A DNA stretch of 64,000 bases, taken from the NCBI RefSeq assembly GCF_020443565.1, contig NZ_JAIZZN010000008.1, forward strand, positions 1 through 64,000. Direction: 5' to 3'. The position numbers were made by a program, and so were the translations under genes. Shown here piece by piece: positions 55,723-64,000 of this stretch (position 1 is the stretch's first letter; each line of letters starts with the position of its first letter). Origin of the DNA: Clostridium sp. CS001 (lineage in GTDB: Bacteria > Bacillota > Clostridia > Clostridiales > Clostridiaceae). The notes under the pieces were generated by a model. The model was given only the letters and a program-made list of their open reading frames with translations. It had not been told where the DNA came from and made no database searches.

Positions 55723-56877
55723 ATGAATAATGTATTTTCAAATAATGTAAGCCAAGTAGAGATTTCTGGAATTAGAAAATTTTTTAATGAGGTTTCCAAA
55801 GTTAAGGGAGCTATTTCATTAACTCTTGGCCAACCTGATTTTTCAGTGCCTAAAAATATAAAAAAGGCCATGGCTAGGGCTATTGATGAAGATAAAACTG
55901 GATACACAGCTAATGGAGGAATTCCGGAGCTTAGAAATGAGATTTCTAATTTTTTGCACAGTATGGATATTAACTATCTAGCCGACGAAATAGCAGTTAC
56001 CGTTGGTGGTAGTGAGGCATTGCTATGCATATTTGCAGCTTTTTTAAATTCTGGAGATAAGGTGCTTATACCAACGCCAGCTTACCCGGCTTATGAAAGC
56101 TGCGTGAAGATTTTTGGAGGAGAAGAGATTAACTACAATCTTAACAATGACTTCACTATTAACTTTGAAACACTAGAAAGACTCATTAATGAAGAAAAGC
56201 CTAAGCTTTTAGTAGTATCTTATCCTTCTAACCCAACTGGAGCAGTATTATCCATAGAAGAAAAAGATAAGCTTTTTAAAATTTTAAAAGAAAAAGATAT
56301 TTATATAATAAGTGATGAGATGTATAGTTCATTGTGCTACGAAAAATACTATTCTTTAGCTCAAATTAGTGAATTAAGAAATAGAATAATTTTGGTGGGT
56401 GGATTTTCTAAGATGTTTTCTATGACTGGACTTAGAGTAGGGTATCTCTGTGCTAGCAAATATATTATGGACAATATAATGAAAGTACATCAGTATAATG
56501 TTTCTTGTGCAAACTCAATAGCTCAATGGGGGGCATATGAGGGTTTGCTTTCCTGCGCCAGTGATGTTGATAAAATGAAACGGCATTTTCAGGAGAGAAA
56601 GGACTATGTGTATAAAAGATTAAAGGGATTTGGCATGGATGTAACCCTTCCTAGGGGCGCATTTTATATATTTCCATCTATAGCTAGGTTTTCTATGACC
56701 AGTGAGGAGTTTTGCCATAGACTTCTATATGAAGGGAAGGTTGCTGTTGTACCTGGGTCAGCTTTTGGCACTGGAGGCGAGGGGTTCATAAGAATTTCAT
56801 ATTCTTATAGCCTTGAGGTGTTAAAGGAAGGATTAGATAGAATGGAAGAATGGATTAATACGTTAAACCTAAATTAG
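55723..56877 (+). CDS. class I/II aminotransferase, probable N-acetyl-diaminopimelate aminotransferase (PatA-like)
   Basis: A pyridoxal-phosphate aminotransferase of 384 residues. Features are LGQPDFSVP, YPSNPTGAVL, SDEMYSSLCY and the PLP lysine in GGFSKMFSMTGLRVGY. Its position beside dapH, dapB and dapA suggests it makes or uses N-acetyl-L,L-diaminopimelate as PatA does in Bacillus; a broader aromatic or aspartate role is possible. I take ATG 55723 with AAGGGTG 7 bases upstream. Monocistronic. Confidence 0.82.
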   Translation: MNNVFSNNVSQVEISGIRKFFNEVSKVKGAISLTLGQPDFSVPKNIKKAMARAIDEDKTGYTANGGIPELRNEISNFLHSMDINYLADEIAVTVGGSEALLCIFAAFLNSGDKVLIPTPAYPAYESCVKIFGGEEINYNLNNDFTINFETLERLINEEKPKLLVVSYPSNPTGAVLSIEEKDKLFKILKEKDIYIISDEMYSSLCYEKYYSLAQISELRNRIILVGGFSKMFSMTGLRVGYLCASKYIMDNIMKVHQYNVSCANSIAQWGAYEGLLSCASDVDKMKRHFQERKDYVYKRLKGFGMDVTLPRGAFYIFPSIARFSMTSEEFCHRLLYEGKVAVVPGSAFGTGGEGFIRISYSYSLEVLKEGLDRMEEWINTLNLN

Positions 56878-56920
56878 AAGTTTTAAGGGGAAATTAATGA
56901 TTTGAAAAATATTAAAGAAG

Positions 56921-56970
56921 AGGCGCAATCTGCTAAGTATTTTATATCTTAGAGGTCGCGCCTTTATTTT
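56921..56970. terminator. terminator between the aminotransferase and dapB
   Basis: AGGCGC pairs with GCGCCT, with an inner CTAAG/CTTAG stem, followed by TTATTTT. It lies between convergent genes. Confidence 0.7.
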
Positions 56971-56995
56971 AATCCTTTTGTGTATAGAAAGAAAT

Positions 56996-57745
56996 TTATA
57001 TAGTAACTACATCATCCATACTGTATAAACCTTTCTCTTTTCCGTATACATATTCACAGGCTTTAAGTGCTCCTACTGCAAAGACTTCCCTTGATATTGC
57101 TGTATGCTTAATTTCAATGCATTCTCCCTTTCCAGCAAATATGATTTCATGATCACCTATAATATTTCCGCCACGCAAAGCATGAATTCCTATTTCATTA
57201 GGTTGCCTCTTGCTTATACCTTGGCGGCCATTAACCAAGATAGTTTCTTCATCAATGGAATTCTTAATTGTGTTTGCAAGAAATAATGCGGTTCCACTAG
57301 GAGAATCTACCTTTTGATTATGATGTTTTTCAATTATCTCAATGTCAAAATCCTTGTATAGCATATTACTTATGCTTTTGAGAATATTATTAACTACATT
57401 TACACCTATAGACATATTTGCAGAGTGAAACACTGGAATTTCCTCGCTAAGGGAGTGGATTTTACTTAACTGATCTACGGTGTAACCAGTAGTACAAAAC
57501 ACAATGGGAATATTTTTCTCTTTAGAATATTGACATAAGGAATCTAAAGCTTCTGGTCTTGAAAAATCTAAAATTATATCTATGGGGGTTTCGCATTCAG
57601 CTATATTGTTGTAGCAGGGATAATCCAGATTAGAAGAGTTTTTATCTACACCAGCAGCTATTGAAACTGTTTTAGATTCTTTTGCCATTTCAGAGATAAC
57701 TCTACCCATCTTTCCGTTACAACCGTTTATAAGGATTTTAATCAT
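56996..57745 (-). CDS. dapB: 4-hydroxy-tetrahydrodipicolinate reductase
   Basis: DapB reduces the dapA product with NAD(P)H in the diaminopimelate pathway. The 249-residue protein begins with the dinucleotide motif NGCNGKMG and has the catalytic [16 protein letters not shown] segment near 155-170. Its ATG overlaps the dapA TGA by 4 bases (ATGA), showing translational coupling. Confidence 0.96.
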   Translation of the reverse strand: MIKILINGCNGKMGRVISEMAKESKTVSIAAGVDKNSSNLDYPCYNNIAECETPIDIILDFSRPEALDSLCQYSKEKNIPIVFCTTGYTVDQLSKIHSLSEEIPVFHSANMSIGVNVVNNILKSISNMLYKDFDIEIIEKHHNQKVDSPSGTALFLANTIKNSIDEETILVNGRQGISKRQPNEIGIHALRGGNIIGDHEIIFAGKGECIEIKHTAISREVFAVGALKACEYVYGKEKGLYSMDDVVTI

Positions 57746-58638
57746 TTAACTTCCTCCTTCACAGTCAGATTATATGATTTTAACTCTTTTTTTAGAATTT
57801 GCAAATTAGCCGGCTCCATTTCACATAGGGGTAATCTTAAAAAGCCTACGTCCATTCCCATAAGGTTCATTGCTGTTTTCACAGGGATAGGATTAGTTTC
57901 TATAAATAAAGCATAATTAAGAGGGAGAAATCCTAGTTGGATTTTTAGAGCTTTTGCATGCTCGCCCTTAAAGTATAATTCGCACATATCATGAACCTTT
58001 CTAGGAATAACATTTGCAATAACAGAGATAACTCCAATAGCGCCTAAAGAGAGTAGAGGAATAACTTGATCATCGTTGCCAGAATATATATCTAATCTAT
58101 CCCCACAGAGGGATTTAATTTGAGCTATTTGGCTTATATCGCCACTTGCTTCTTTAACCGCTACAATATTTTGTACCTCACATAATTTTAAAAGAGTGCT
58201 AGGAGTTATATTAAGGCCTGTTCTTGAAGGAACGTTATATATTATTATTGGCGAAGTTACACTGTTTGCAATTGCTTTGAAGTGTTCAACTAAGCCTTTC
58301 TGAGTAGTTTTATTGTAGTAAGGTGTAATTACGAGTAATCCATCTACACCTATCTTCTCTGCCCATTTACTCATACTTATTGCAGCAGCGGTATTGTTAC
58401 TTCCTGTACCTGCGATTACTGGAATTCTCTTATTAACCACATCAACTACAAATTTTATAGTTTCTTTCCTCTCCTGTTCTGTCATAGTAGAAGCCTCACC
58501 TGTAGTGCCACATACTATAATAGCATCTGTTTTAGAATTAATGTGCCATTCTATTAATTCCTCTAGTTTTTTCATGTCTACTCCTCTTTCGTTAAATGGA
58601 GTGACTATTGCAACACCGGAACCTTTAAAAATACTCAT
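57742..58638 (-). CDS. dapA: 4-hydroxy-tetrahydrodipicolinate synthase
   Basis: DapA condenses pyruvate with aspartate semialdehyde, the first step of the lysine branch. The 298-residue TIM-barrel protein has [36 protein letters not shown] and the Schiff-base lysine in [15 protein letters not shown] lies before the ATG. It is the first gene of a dapA-dapB operon. No lysine riboswitch is visible upstream. Confidence 0.97.
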   Translation of the reverse strand: MSIFKGSGVAIVTPFNERGVDMKKLEELIEWHINSKTDAIIVCGTTGEASTMTEQERKETIKFVVDVVNKRIPVIAGTGSNNTAAAISMSKWAEKIGVDGLLVITPYYNKTTQKGLVEHFKAIANSVTSPIIIYNVPSRTGLNITPSTLLKLCEVQNIVAVKEASGDISQIAQIKSLCGDRLDIYSGNDDQVIPLLSLGAIGVISVIANVIPRKVHDMCELYFKGEHAKALKIQLGFLPLNYALFIETNPIPVKTAMNLMGMDVGFLRLPLCEMEPANLQILKKELKSYNLTVKEEVK

Positions 58639-58837
58639 AAATTGCCTCCTCGTAGTTTTATGGAAAATGAAAATTATTAATTACTGTTTCTTATAGAAAT
58701 ATTTATTTCGTTACTATATAGCTTAGTAAACTATAGTGTGTTTAGTGTAACATTTCGCTATTATTATTGATACTAAGTTAAATAAGAGAAATAATCACTA
58801 ATAAAATATGTTTTCTCTTTACAATATATTATATATC

Positions 58838-58873
58838 GCTTCAACTAAAAAATATATATTTTTTAGTTGAAGC
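58838..58873. repeat. perfect 36-bp palindrome
   Basis: Starts GCTTCAACTAAAAAATA and is followed immediately by its exact reverse complement. Because the loop is only two bases and the centre is A/T, it can act as a hairpin in either direction. A U-rich part lies inside the arm rather than after it. Confidence 0.75.
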
Positions 58874-59222
58874 CAGAAATGTAAAACTTGCAAGAAAATA
58901 TTCACAGTACATTATTCAAAAATAGCATGAATGAGTTAATATAAATCATATTATATTAACTTTAGTATAAAAATGCATAAAATATTATCATAATACATAA
59001 TATATAACGACAGATTAGTTTGACAACTTATAAAAGCTATGCTAATATAATAGAAAAATGATGATAAATGCTTAGAAAGTTTGAAGTTCTTGTTAATTCA
59101 TTACAATTTATCACAATAAATGTAATAAGTTAAACCTAAAGAAAAGGTTTTCATAATTTCTTTTAAATAGTCAAAATGCTTTTATTTATAGTTTAAATAG
59201 GCAGAATCTTTTTTATTGACTA

Positions 59223-59237
59223 TAGTTTCTGAAAGTT
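59223..59237. promoter_or_regulatory. CodY-like box upstream of opp (1)
   Basis: TAGTTTCTGAAAGTT matches AATTTTCWGAAAATT at 12 of 15 positions. Several matches this good are expected by chance in such AT-rich DNA. Confidence 0.3.
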
Positions 59238-59479
59238 TCCATGCGCAGACGGCTAAAACTAGAATTAAAAGCAGTCTAAATATGCTATTTCTAAAACAAA
59301 AATATCTTATTCTAAAAGATTCCATCCAAAAAATTATATTGATTTACAATTTAAAGTGGTATATGATGTAACATAAATCGAAATAAAAACAGTTTTCAAA
59401 TAAAATTTTAATATGGTGCTAAACACGATTTAAACTAACTAAGTTATTAGTTCAGAATTATATTATAGCTTAAATTCAA

Positions 59480-59494
59480 AATTTGCAGAATATT
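59480..59494. promoter_or_regulatory. CodY-like box upstream of opp (2)
   Basis: AATTTGCAGAATATT matches the CodY consensus at 13 of 15 positions and lies 213 bases before oppB. CodY control of peptide transport is well known in Firmicutes. Confidence 0.4.
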
Positions 59495-59706
59495 TACAAT
59501 GTAAGTATTTTTGCAATTAGGTAAACTAAATAAGTTATATATTTTTGTTTTATAATAATAAATTGTATGTGGACATGCTTTTTATTGGTATCAAATGAAA
59601 TTATAAGAATAGAAAGAGTTACTTAAGTTTAAACTGTAATTTAATGATGAAACAAAATAAAATTAAATTAGCTTTTAAAAATTAATGATGGGGGGATTTT
59701 AGAAAA

Positions 59707-60642
59707 ATGTTTAAATTTATACTTAAGAGAATAGGGTATATGTTTGTGACTCTTTGGATAGTAGCAACGATCACCTTTATGTTGATACACGCTATTCCAG
59801 GAGACCCATTAGCAGGAATGGCAAGAAAATTGCCGGAACAAATAAGAATGAATTTCTATGCAAAATACGGTTTAGATCAACCGGTTACAGTGCAATACGG
59901 TAGGTTTATGAAAAATATTGTACTTCATGGAGATTTAGGAGAATCGCTTACTTATCAAGGAAGAAAAGTTACTGATGTTATAAAGCTACATGCACCAGTA
60001 TCAGCAAGACTAGGAATACAAGCGGTAGGAATGGGATTTTTCATAGGGGTAAGTCTTGGAATATTAGCTGCCTTTAATAGAGGGAGGTGGCCAGATTATA
60101 TAGTTATGTTTATAGCAATATTAGGTGTTTCTGTACCAAACTTTGTTATGGCGTCTCTATTGCAATACTTCTTTACCGTTCAAAATATGTGGCTTCCATC
60201 CACAGGATGGGGAGGATTTCAATACACTATATTGCCAAGCATAGCTTTAAGTTTTGGTTCTATAGCTACTTATGCAAGGTATATGAGAGCGAATACTCTT
60301 GATATAATAGGTCAAGATTATATATTAACTGCAAAATCTAAAGGTATCTCAAAACTTAGCTTAGTATGGAAACATGTTGTTAGAAACGCCATACTTCCAG
60401 CCATCACAATACTCGGACCACAACTGGCTAATATATTTATAGGGTCTTTTGTTATAGAAAATATATTTGCTATTCCAGGGTTTGGTTTTAATTTTGTAAC
60501 TTCTGTAACAGATAGAGATTACACTATGGTCATGGGACAAACAGTTTTCCTTTGTGCAATGGTAATAGTTGCATATGTTCTAGTGGATATAATATATGGA
60601 TTGATTGACCCAAGAATAAGATTAACTGGAGAAAAGAGATAG
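59707..60642 (+). CDS. oppB: oligopeptide ABC transporter permease B
   Basis: OppB is one of two membrane subunits of the peptide importer. The 311-residue protein has about six membrane helices, the N-terminal FKFILKRIGYMFVTLW typical of DppB/OppB, and an EAA loop near YILTAKSKGISKLSLVWKHV. GGGGGG lies 11 bases before the ATG. It begins a tightly packed operon oppBCDF with spacings of 11, 12 and -1 bases. The peptide specificity (Opp, Dpp or App) cannot be read. Confidence 0.92.
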   Translation: MFKFILKRIGYMFVTLWIVATITFMLIHAIPGDPLAGMARKLPEQIRMNFYAKYGLDQPVTVQYGRFMKNIVLHGDLGESLTYQGRKVTDVIKLHAPVSARLGIQAVGMGFFIGVSLGILAAFNRGRWPDYIVMFIAILGVSVPNFVMASLLQYFFTVQNMWLPSTGWGGFQYTILPSIALSFGSIATYARYMRANTLDIIGQDYILTAKSKGISKLSLVWKHVVRNAILPAITILGPQLANIFIGSFVIENIFAIPGFGFNFVTSVTDRDYTMVMGQTVFLCAMVIVAYVLVDIIYGLIDPRIRLTGEKR

Positions 60643-60653
60643 GAGGGGAAAAT

Positions 60654-61571
60654 ATGGCACAGTTATCGAAAGAAAAGTTTGAAATAATTGGATGTGAAAA
60701 TGTTAATGCTGATCAAATATTAAGACCTAGTATGACCTATTGGCAAGATGCCTGGAGACGATTAAAACAAAATAAAGTGGCTACTGCCTCATTAATAATA
60801 TTAATTTTAATATCATTAATGACTGTTGTGGGACAATATATTAATGGTTTTGAATTTCAACTTAATAACAATGATTTATTAAATATGAAGCCTAATGGAA
60901 CACATTGGTTTGGGACAGATAACCTTGGACGGGATATATTTTCAAGAGTCTGGGCTGGAGGAAGAGTTTCTATAATAATAGGACTTCTAGGAGCTTTTGT
61001 AGATACTGTAGTAGGTAGTATCTATGGAGGAATAGCTGGTTTCTTCGGTGGATTTATTGATGATATTATGATGAGGATAGTTGAGATACTTGCAAGTATT
61101 CCTTATCTAGTAGTTGTTATATTAGTTTCACTGATATTCTCAAAAGGTATTGGAGCTATTATTATTGCCATGACTATAACAGGCTGGGTTGGAATGGCAA
61201 GACTTGTGCGGGGACAGTTATTACAAATAAAAGAACAAGAATATGTACTGGCGGCAACAGCATTGGGTGCTAGTCCTTCAAGAATCATTGCAAAGCACTT
61301 GCTTCCAAATACTTTAGGAATAATGATTGTAGCTATTACTTTTGATATTCCAAGCTTTATATTTGGAGAGGCTTTCTTAAGTTATTTAGGGCAAGGAATC
61401 CAATCACCAAACACAAGTTGGGGAGCATTAGCGTCAGCAGCGCAACCAAACCTAATGTTTTATCCTTATCAATTATTCTTCCCAGCACTATTTATTAGTT
61501 TAACTATGTTATCATTTACACTGCTTGGTGATGGCTTAAGAGATGCCCTGGATCCAAGATTACGCCAATAG
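60654..61571 (+). CDS. oppC: oligopeptide ABC transporter permease C
   Basis: OppC is the second permease subunit. In the 305-residue protein an N-terminal cytoplasmic arm (about 1-38) leads to a first helix, then GTDNLGRDIFSRVWAGGRVS, the family signature, five more helices and the EAA loop YVLAATALGASPSRIIAKH. It follows oppB with a GGAGGGG ribosome site. Confidence 0.93.
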   Translation: MAQLSKEKFEIIGCENVNADQILRPSMTYWQDAWRRLKQNKVATASLIILILISLMTVVGQYINGFEFQLNNNDLLNMKPNGTHWFGTDNLGRDIFSRVWAGGRVSIIIGLLGAFVDTVVGSIYGGIAGFFGGFIDDIMMRIVEILASIPYLVVVILVSLIFSKGIGAIIIAMTITGWVGMARLVRGQLLQIKEQEYVLAATALGASPSRIIAKHLLPNTLGIMIVAITFDIPSFIFGEAFLSYLGQGIQSPNTSWGALASAAQPNLMFYPYQLFFPALFISLTMLSFTLLGDGLRDALDPRLRQ

Positions 61572-61583
61572 GGAGGAAGAATT

Positions 61584-62603
61584 ATGGAAAAAATATTAGA
61601 AGTAAAAGACTTAAGAGTTTCATTTCATACGTATGCTGGTGAGGTACAAGCAGTGAGAGGTATTTCTTTTTACTTAAAAAAGGGAGAGACGTTAGCTGTA
61701 GTTGGAGAATCTGGATGTGGTAAAACTGTTACGTCAAAATCTTTAATGAGATTAATTCCAGAACCACCAGGTGAAATTAAGGAAGGTTCGCAAATATTAT
61801 TTGATGGCAAGAATGTTAGTACTATGTCAGATAGGGAACTTAGAGAACTTAGAGGTTCGGATATATCAATGATATTCCAAGATCCTATGACTTCTTTAAA
61901 TCCAACTATGACTATTGGAAAACAAATAGCAGAAAGTTTGATTGTACACAGAGGCATGAGTAAAACTGAAGCTATGAATGAAGCGATAAAGATGTTAGAT
62001 TTAGTTAACATTCCTGATGCAGATAAAAGGGCTCATCAGTATCCACATGAATTTTCAGGTGGAATGAGACAAAGAGCTATGATAGCTATAGCACTTGCTT
62101 GTAATCCTAAAATACTTATAGCAGATGAACCAACAACGGCGCTGGATGTTACAATACAATCTCAAATAATGGAACTTATTGCAGACCTTCAAGAAAAACT
62201 TGGAACTGCAGTTATTCTTGTAACTCATGATTTGGGAGTTGTAGCAGACGTTGCAGATAGAATACAAGTAATGTATGCAGGACAAATAATAGAGCATGGA
62301 ACAATAGATGAAATATTTAAAAATCCGCAGCATCCATATACTTGGGCACTACTTCAATCAGTTCCAAGGTTGGATACAAAGAACAAAGGTAAGCTTTATT
62401 CATTAAAAGGAACGCCACCGGATTTACTTAAACCACCAGTAGGATGTTCCTTTGCAGCAAGATGTGAATATTGTATGCAAATATGTAGGGAAGAAATGCC
62501 AGAAGTTACAACCTTAAGTGAAAACCATGAAGTTTGCTGTTGGTTAAAACATTCTATGGCACCAAAGGTTGATATTCCTGAAGCGTTAAGAGGTGGCAAA
62601 TAA
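61584..62603 (+). CDS. oppD: oligopeptide ABC transporter ATP-binding protein D
   Basis: OppD is an ATPase of the peptide importer. In the 339-residue protein Walker A is GESGCGKT, signature FSGGMRQR, Walker B ILIADEPTTALD, switch VTHDLGVVA. The C-terminal extension carries the cysteine motif CSFAARCEYCMQIC typical of OppD/DppD, which can bind a [4Fe-4S] cluster in some homologues. Its stop overlaps the oppF start (TAATG). Confidence 0.95.
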   Translation: MEKILEVKDLRVSFHTYAGEVQAVRGISFYLKKGETLAVVGESGCGKTVTSKSLMRLIPEPPGEIKEGSQILFDGKNVSTMSDRELRELRGSDISMIFQDPMTSLNPTMTIGKQIAESLIVHRGMSKTEAMNEAIKMLDLVNIPDADKRAHQYPHEFSGGMRQRAMIAIALACNPKILIADEPTTALDVTIQSQIMELIADLQEKLGTAVILVTHDLGVVADVADRIQVMYAGQIIEHGTIDEIFKNPQHPYTWALLQSVPRLDTKNKGKLYSLKGTPPDLLKPPVGCSFAARCEYCMQICREEMPEVTTLSENHEVCCWLKHSMAPKVDIPEALRGGK

Positions 62604-63565
62604 TGGGTAACAATAATGAAATTTTAATTGAAGTTAAAAATCTAAAAAAGTATTTTCAAGTTGGCAAAAATGCTACATTAAAAGCAGTTGATGATGTTAG
62701 TTTTTTTATAAGAAAAGGTGAAACATTAGGACTTGTTGGAGAATCTGGTTGCGGAAAAACTACCTGTGGAAGAACAGTAATGGGTATGTATAGTGCAACT
62801 GCTGGAGATGTTCTATTTGATGGAATTGATGTTCATAAATTAGATAAGAAGGCGAAAAAAGATTTTGCAAGAAGAGCACAAATAATATTCCAAGACCCTT
62901 ATGCTTCATTAAACCCAAGAATGACTGTTGGGGATATAATTGGTGAGGGTATAGATATTCATAATATTTATACTGGACAAAAAAGAACCAATAGAATATA
63001 TGAACTCTTACAATTAGTAGGACTTAATAAAGAGCATGGATCAAGATTTCCACATGAATTCTCAGGTGGACAAAGACAAAGAATAGGAATAGCAAGAGCA
63101 CTAGCTATAGAACCAGAATTTATAGTATGTGATGAGCCCATTTCAGCTCTTGACGTTTCGATACAAGCACAAATTGTTAATTTACTTATACAACTTCAAC
63201 AGGAATTAGGCTTAACTTATTTATTTATAGCTCATGACTTATCCATGGTTAAGCACATATCAGATAGGGTAGGAGTAATGTATCTTGGATCAATGGTAGA
63301 ACTTGCAAGTAGTCACGACCTTTATGAAAAACCACTGCATCCATATACACAAGCGCTGTTATCAGCAATACCTGTACCGGACCCAGAAGTTGAAAGAAAC
63401 AAAACAAGAATTAAATTAGAAGGTGAAGTTCCGAGTCCTATAAACCCAAAACCAGGCTGTAGATTTGCGCCTAGATGTAGATATGCAAAGCCTATTTGTA
63501 GTGAACAAACACCAATTCTTAAAGAAGTAGAAAAAGAGCATTATGTTGCTTGTCATTTATTTTAA
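62603..63565 (+). CDS. oppF: oligopeptide ABC transporter ATP-binding protein F
   Basis: OppF is the second ATPase. In the 320-residue protein Walker A is GESGCGKT, signature FSGGQRQR, Walker B FIVCDEPISALD, switch IAHDLSMV. The C-terminal segment has CRFAPRCRYAKPIC and a further cysteine in VACHLF. It is the last gene of oppBCDF; the binding protein gene follows 349 bases later with its own regulatory region. Confidence 0.95.
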   Translation: MGNNNEILIEVKNLKKYFQVGKNATLKAVDDVSFFIRKGETLGLVGESGCGKTTCGRTVMGMYSATAGDVLFDGIDVHKLDKKAKKDFARRAQIIFQDPYASLNPRMTVGDIIGEGIDIHNIYTGQKRTNRIYELLQLVGLNKEHGSRFPHEFSGGQRQRIGIARALAIEPEFIVCDEPISALDVSIQAQIVNLLIQLQQELGLTYLFIAHDLSMVKHISDRVGVMYLGSMVELASSHDLYEKPLHPYTQALLSAIPVPDPEVERNKTRIKLEGEVPSPINPKPGCRFAPRCRYAKPICSEQTPILKEVEKEHYVACHLF

Positions 63566-63914
63566 GAAATTTACTTGTATAAAATACAGGGAAGGTTCAA
63601 AATATTTAGTAAGATAACTTTAAGTTTAACTGTAATTTCTATATTCAGAAAGTTACACTTGATTTTCTGAAATATATAGTATATTATGAATATATGAATT
63701 TTAGTAGTTTCTAAAGCAAAAGTATTCTGAATATATCAAATATAAAAAACAAACTGAACATGATGTATTTGATGTAACAAAGCTAGATAGGTTATATTAT
63801 CAATTTATTTTAGTAAAAATTATATTGATAATAAATATATACTTATTGTTAAGTTTGACAGTAGGAGTTTAGACATTCTTATTATGAACTAACATATTAA
63901 AGGGGGGTTTTTTC
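63566..63914 (+). promoter_or_regulatory. leader and candidate CodY sites before the peptide-binding protein gene
   Basis: TATATTCAGAAAGTT (63640-63654) and GATTTTCTGAAATAT (63661-63675) each match the CodY consensus at 12 of 15 positions, and a third weaker copy lies near 63723-63737. TTGACA at 63855-63860 may be a -35, with TATTAT at 63880 as a widely spaced -10. No terminator after oppF is obvious. Confidence 0.4.
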
Positions 63915-64000
63915 GTGAAAACAAAAAGATTAATGGCCACTTTATTAACACTTTCACTAACAGCTTCAGTTGCACTTGTAGGTTGTGGAAAAAAAGCTGA
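63915..64000 (+). CDS. oppA: peptide-binding lipoprotein, partial (OppA-like)
   Basis: Only the first 28 codons are inside the window. They encode a lipoprotein signal peptide with KTKR, a hydrophobic core and the lipobox LVGC followed by GKKA. Position after oppBCDF indicates the extracellular peptide-binding protein. GTG is the start, with GGGGGG 8 bases before it. The gene runs off the right edge. Confidence 0.8.
   Translation, partial: MKTKRLMATLLTLSLTASVALVGCGKKA

Larger units (their letters stand above)
58639..59706. other. 1.07-kb gene-free region between dapA and oppB
   Basis: No frame of useful size with a ribosome site exists here. The region is extremely AT-rich, contains the 36-bp palindrome at 58838-58873 and two CodY-like boxes (59223-59237 and 59480-59494). 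It must hold the dapA promoter on one side and the opp promoter on the other, and has room for a small RNA, but I could not define one. Confidence 0.5.

Noticed and set aside
58639-58800. Lysine riboswitch upstream of dapA
   Set aside because: None of the conserved core segments is present and there is no terminator in the leader.
1-64000. CRISPR array, insertion sequence, prophage or rRNA/tRNA operon
   Set aside because: No regularly spaced repeats, transposase, integrase, phage structural genes or RNA gene signatures were seen.

Overview
The window comes from an AT-rich, anaerobic, spore-forming Firmicute, most likely Clostridium sensu stricto. The signs are a six-subunit Rnf complex, class I hybrid-cluster protein, a T-box valS leader, strong GGAGG ribosome sites with frequent GTG/TTG starts, a PdaB-like sporulation deacetylase and many clostridial conserved hypotheticals. 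I see no rRNA, tRNA, CRISPR array, insertion sequence or prophage; it reads as ordinary chromosome with unusual intergenic structure.

Layout. 1-5.3 kb: rnfCDGEAB on the minus strand (ferredoxin:NAD+ oxidoreductase and ion pump). 5.6-8.5 kb: a YceG-like/TelA pair of the tellurite-stress type. 8.6-14 kb: rarA, a YtxH-like/small membrane protein pair, an acyltransferase, a membrane protein and a Na/Pi cotransporter. 14.3-18.3 kb: a chemoreceptor and hcp behind a GTAAC-N4-GTTAC operator. 18.5-26.8 kb: PTS IIA-HPr-enzyme I behind a GlcT-type antiterminator, then a Y-family polymerase, cca and a IIC-IIB permease with a second RAT-like leader. 26.8-33.7 kb: two DUF1292 genes, an HD hydrolase, a radical SAM protein, birA, a UPF0158 gene, a DEAD-box helicase and queT under a preQ1-I-like riboswitch. 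34-37.7 kb: an M16 peptidase, recX, a transglutaminase-like membrane protein and a TPR protein. 37.8-45.5 kb: a SsuBC/NMT1-type ABC transporter whose binding-protein gene is separated from its ATPase and permease by a giant BadF/HgdB-type fusion gene. 46-50.5 kb: T-box, valS and folC. 50.7-54.5 kb: TSCPD, beta-propeller, DUF4364, PdaB-like and two-OB-fold proteins. 54.7-58.6 kb: dapH, aminotransferase, dapB and dapA (acetyl-diaminopimelate route). 59.7-64 kb: oppBCDF and the first 28 codons of a peptide-binding lipoprotein.

How the genes connect. The IICB permease has no IIA of its own, and the upstream operon encodes a free IIA, HPr and EI, so together they form a complete glucose/N-acetylglucosamine PTS. 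The dap genes supply diaminopimelate for the wall and lysine. Rnf and Hcp fit a redox-flexible fermenter.

The most unusual feature is a set of very long imperfect stem-loops lying immediately after stop codons (28089-28274, 54511-54698, 44145-44390). The first two share an apical loop, an asymmetric internal loop and length while their stem sequences differ compensatorily. All three point the same way relative to the gene they follow. They could be a structured 3'-UTR RNA family or a hairpin-type non-autonomous mobile element.
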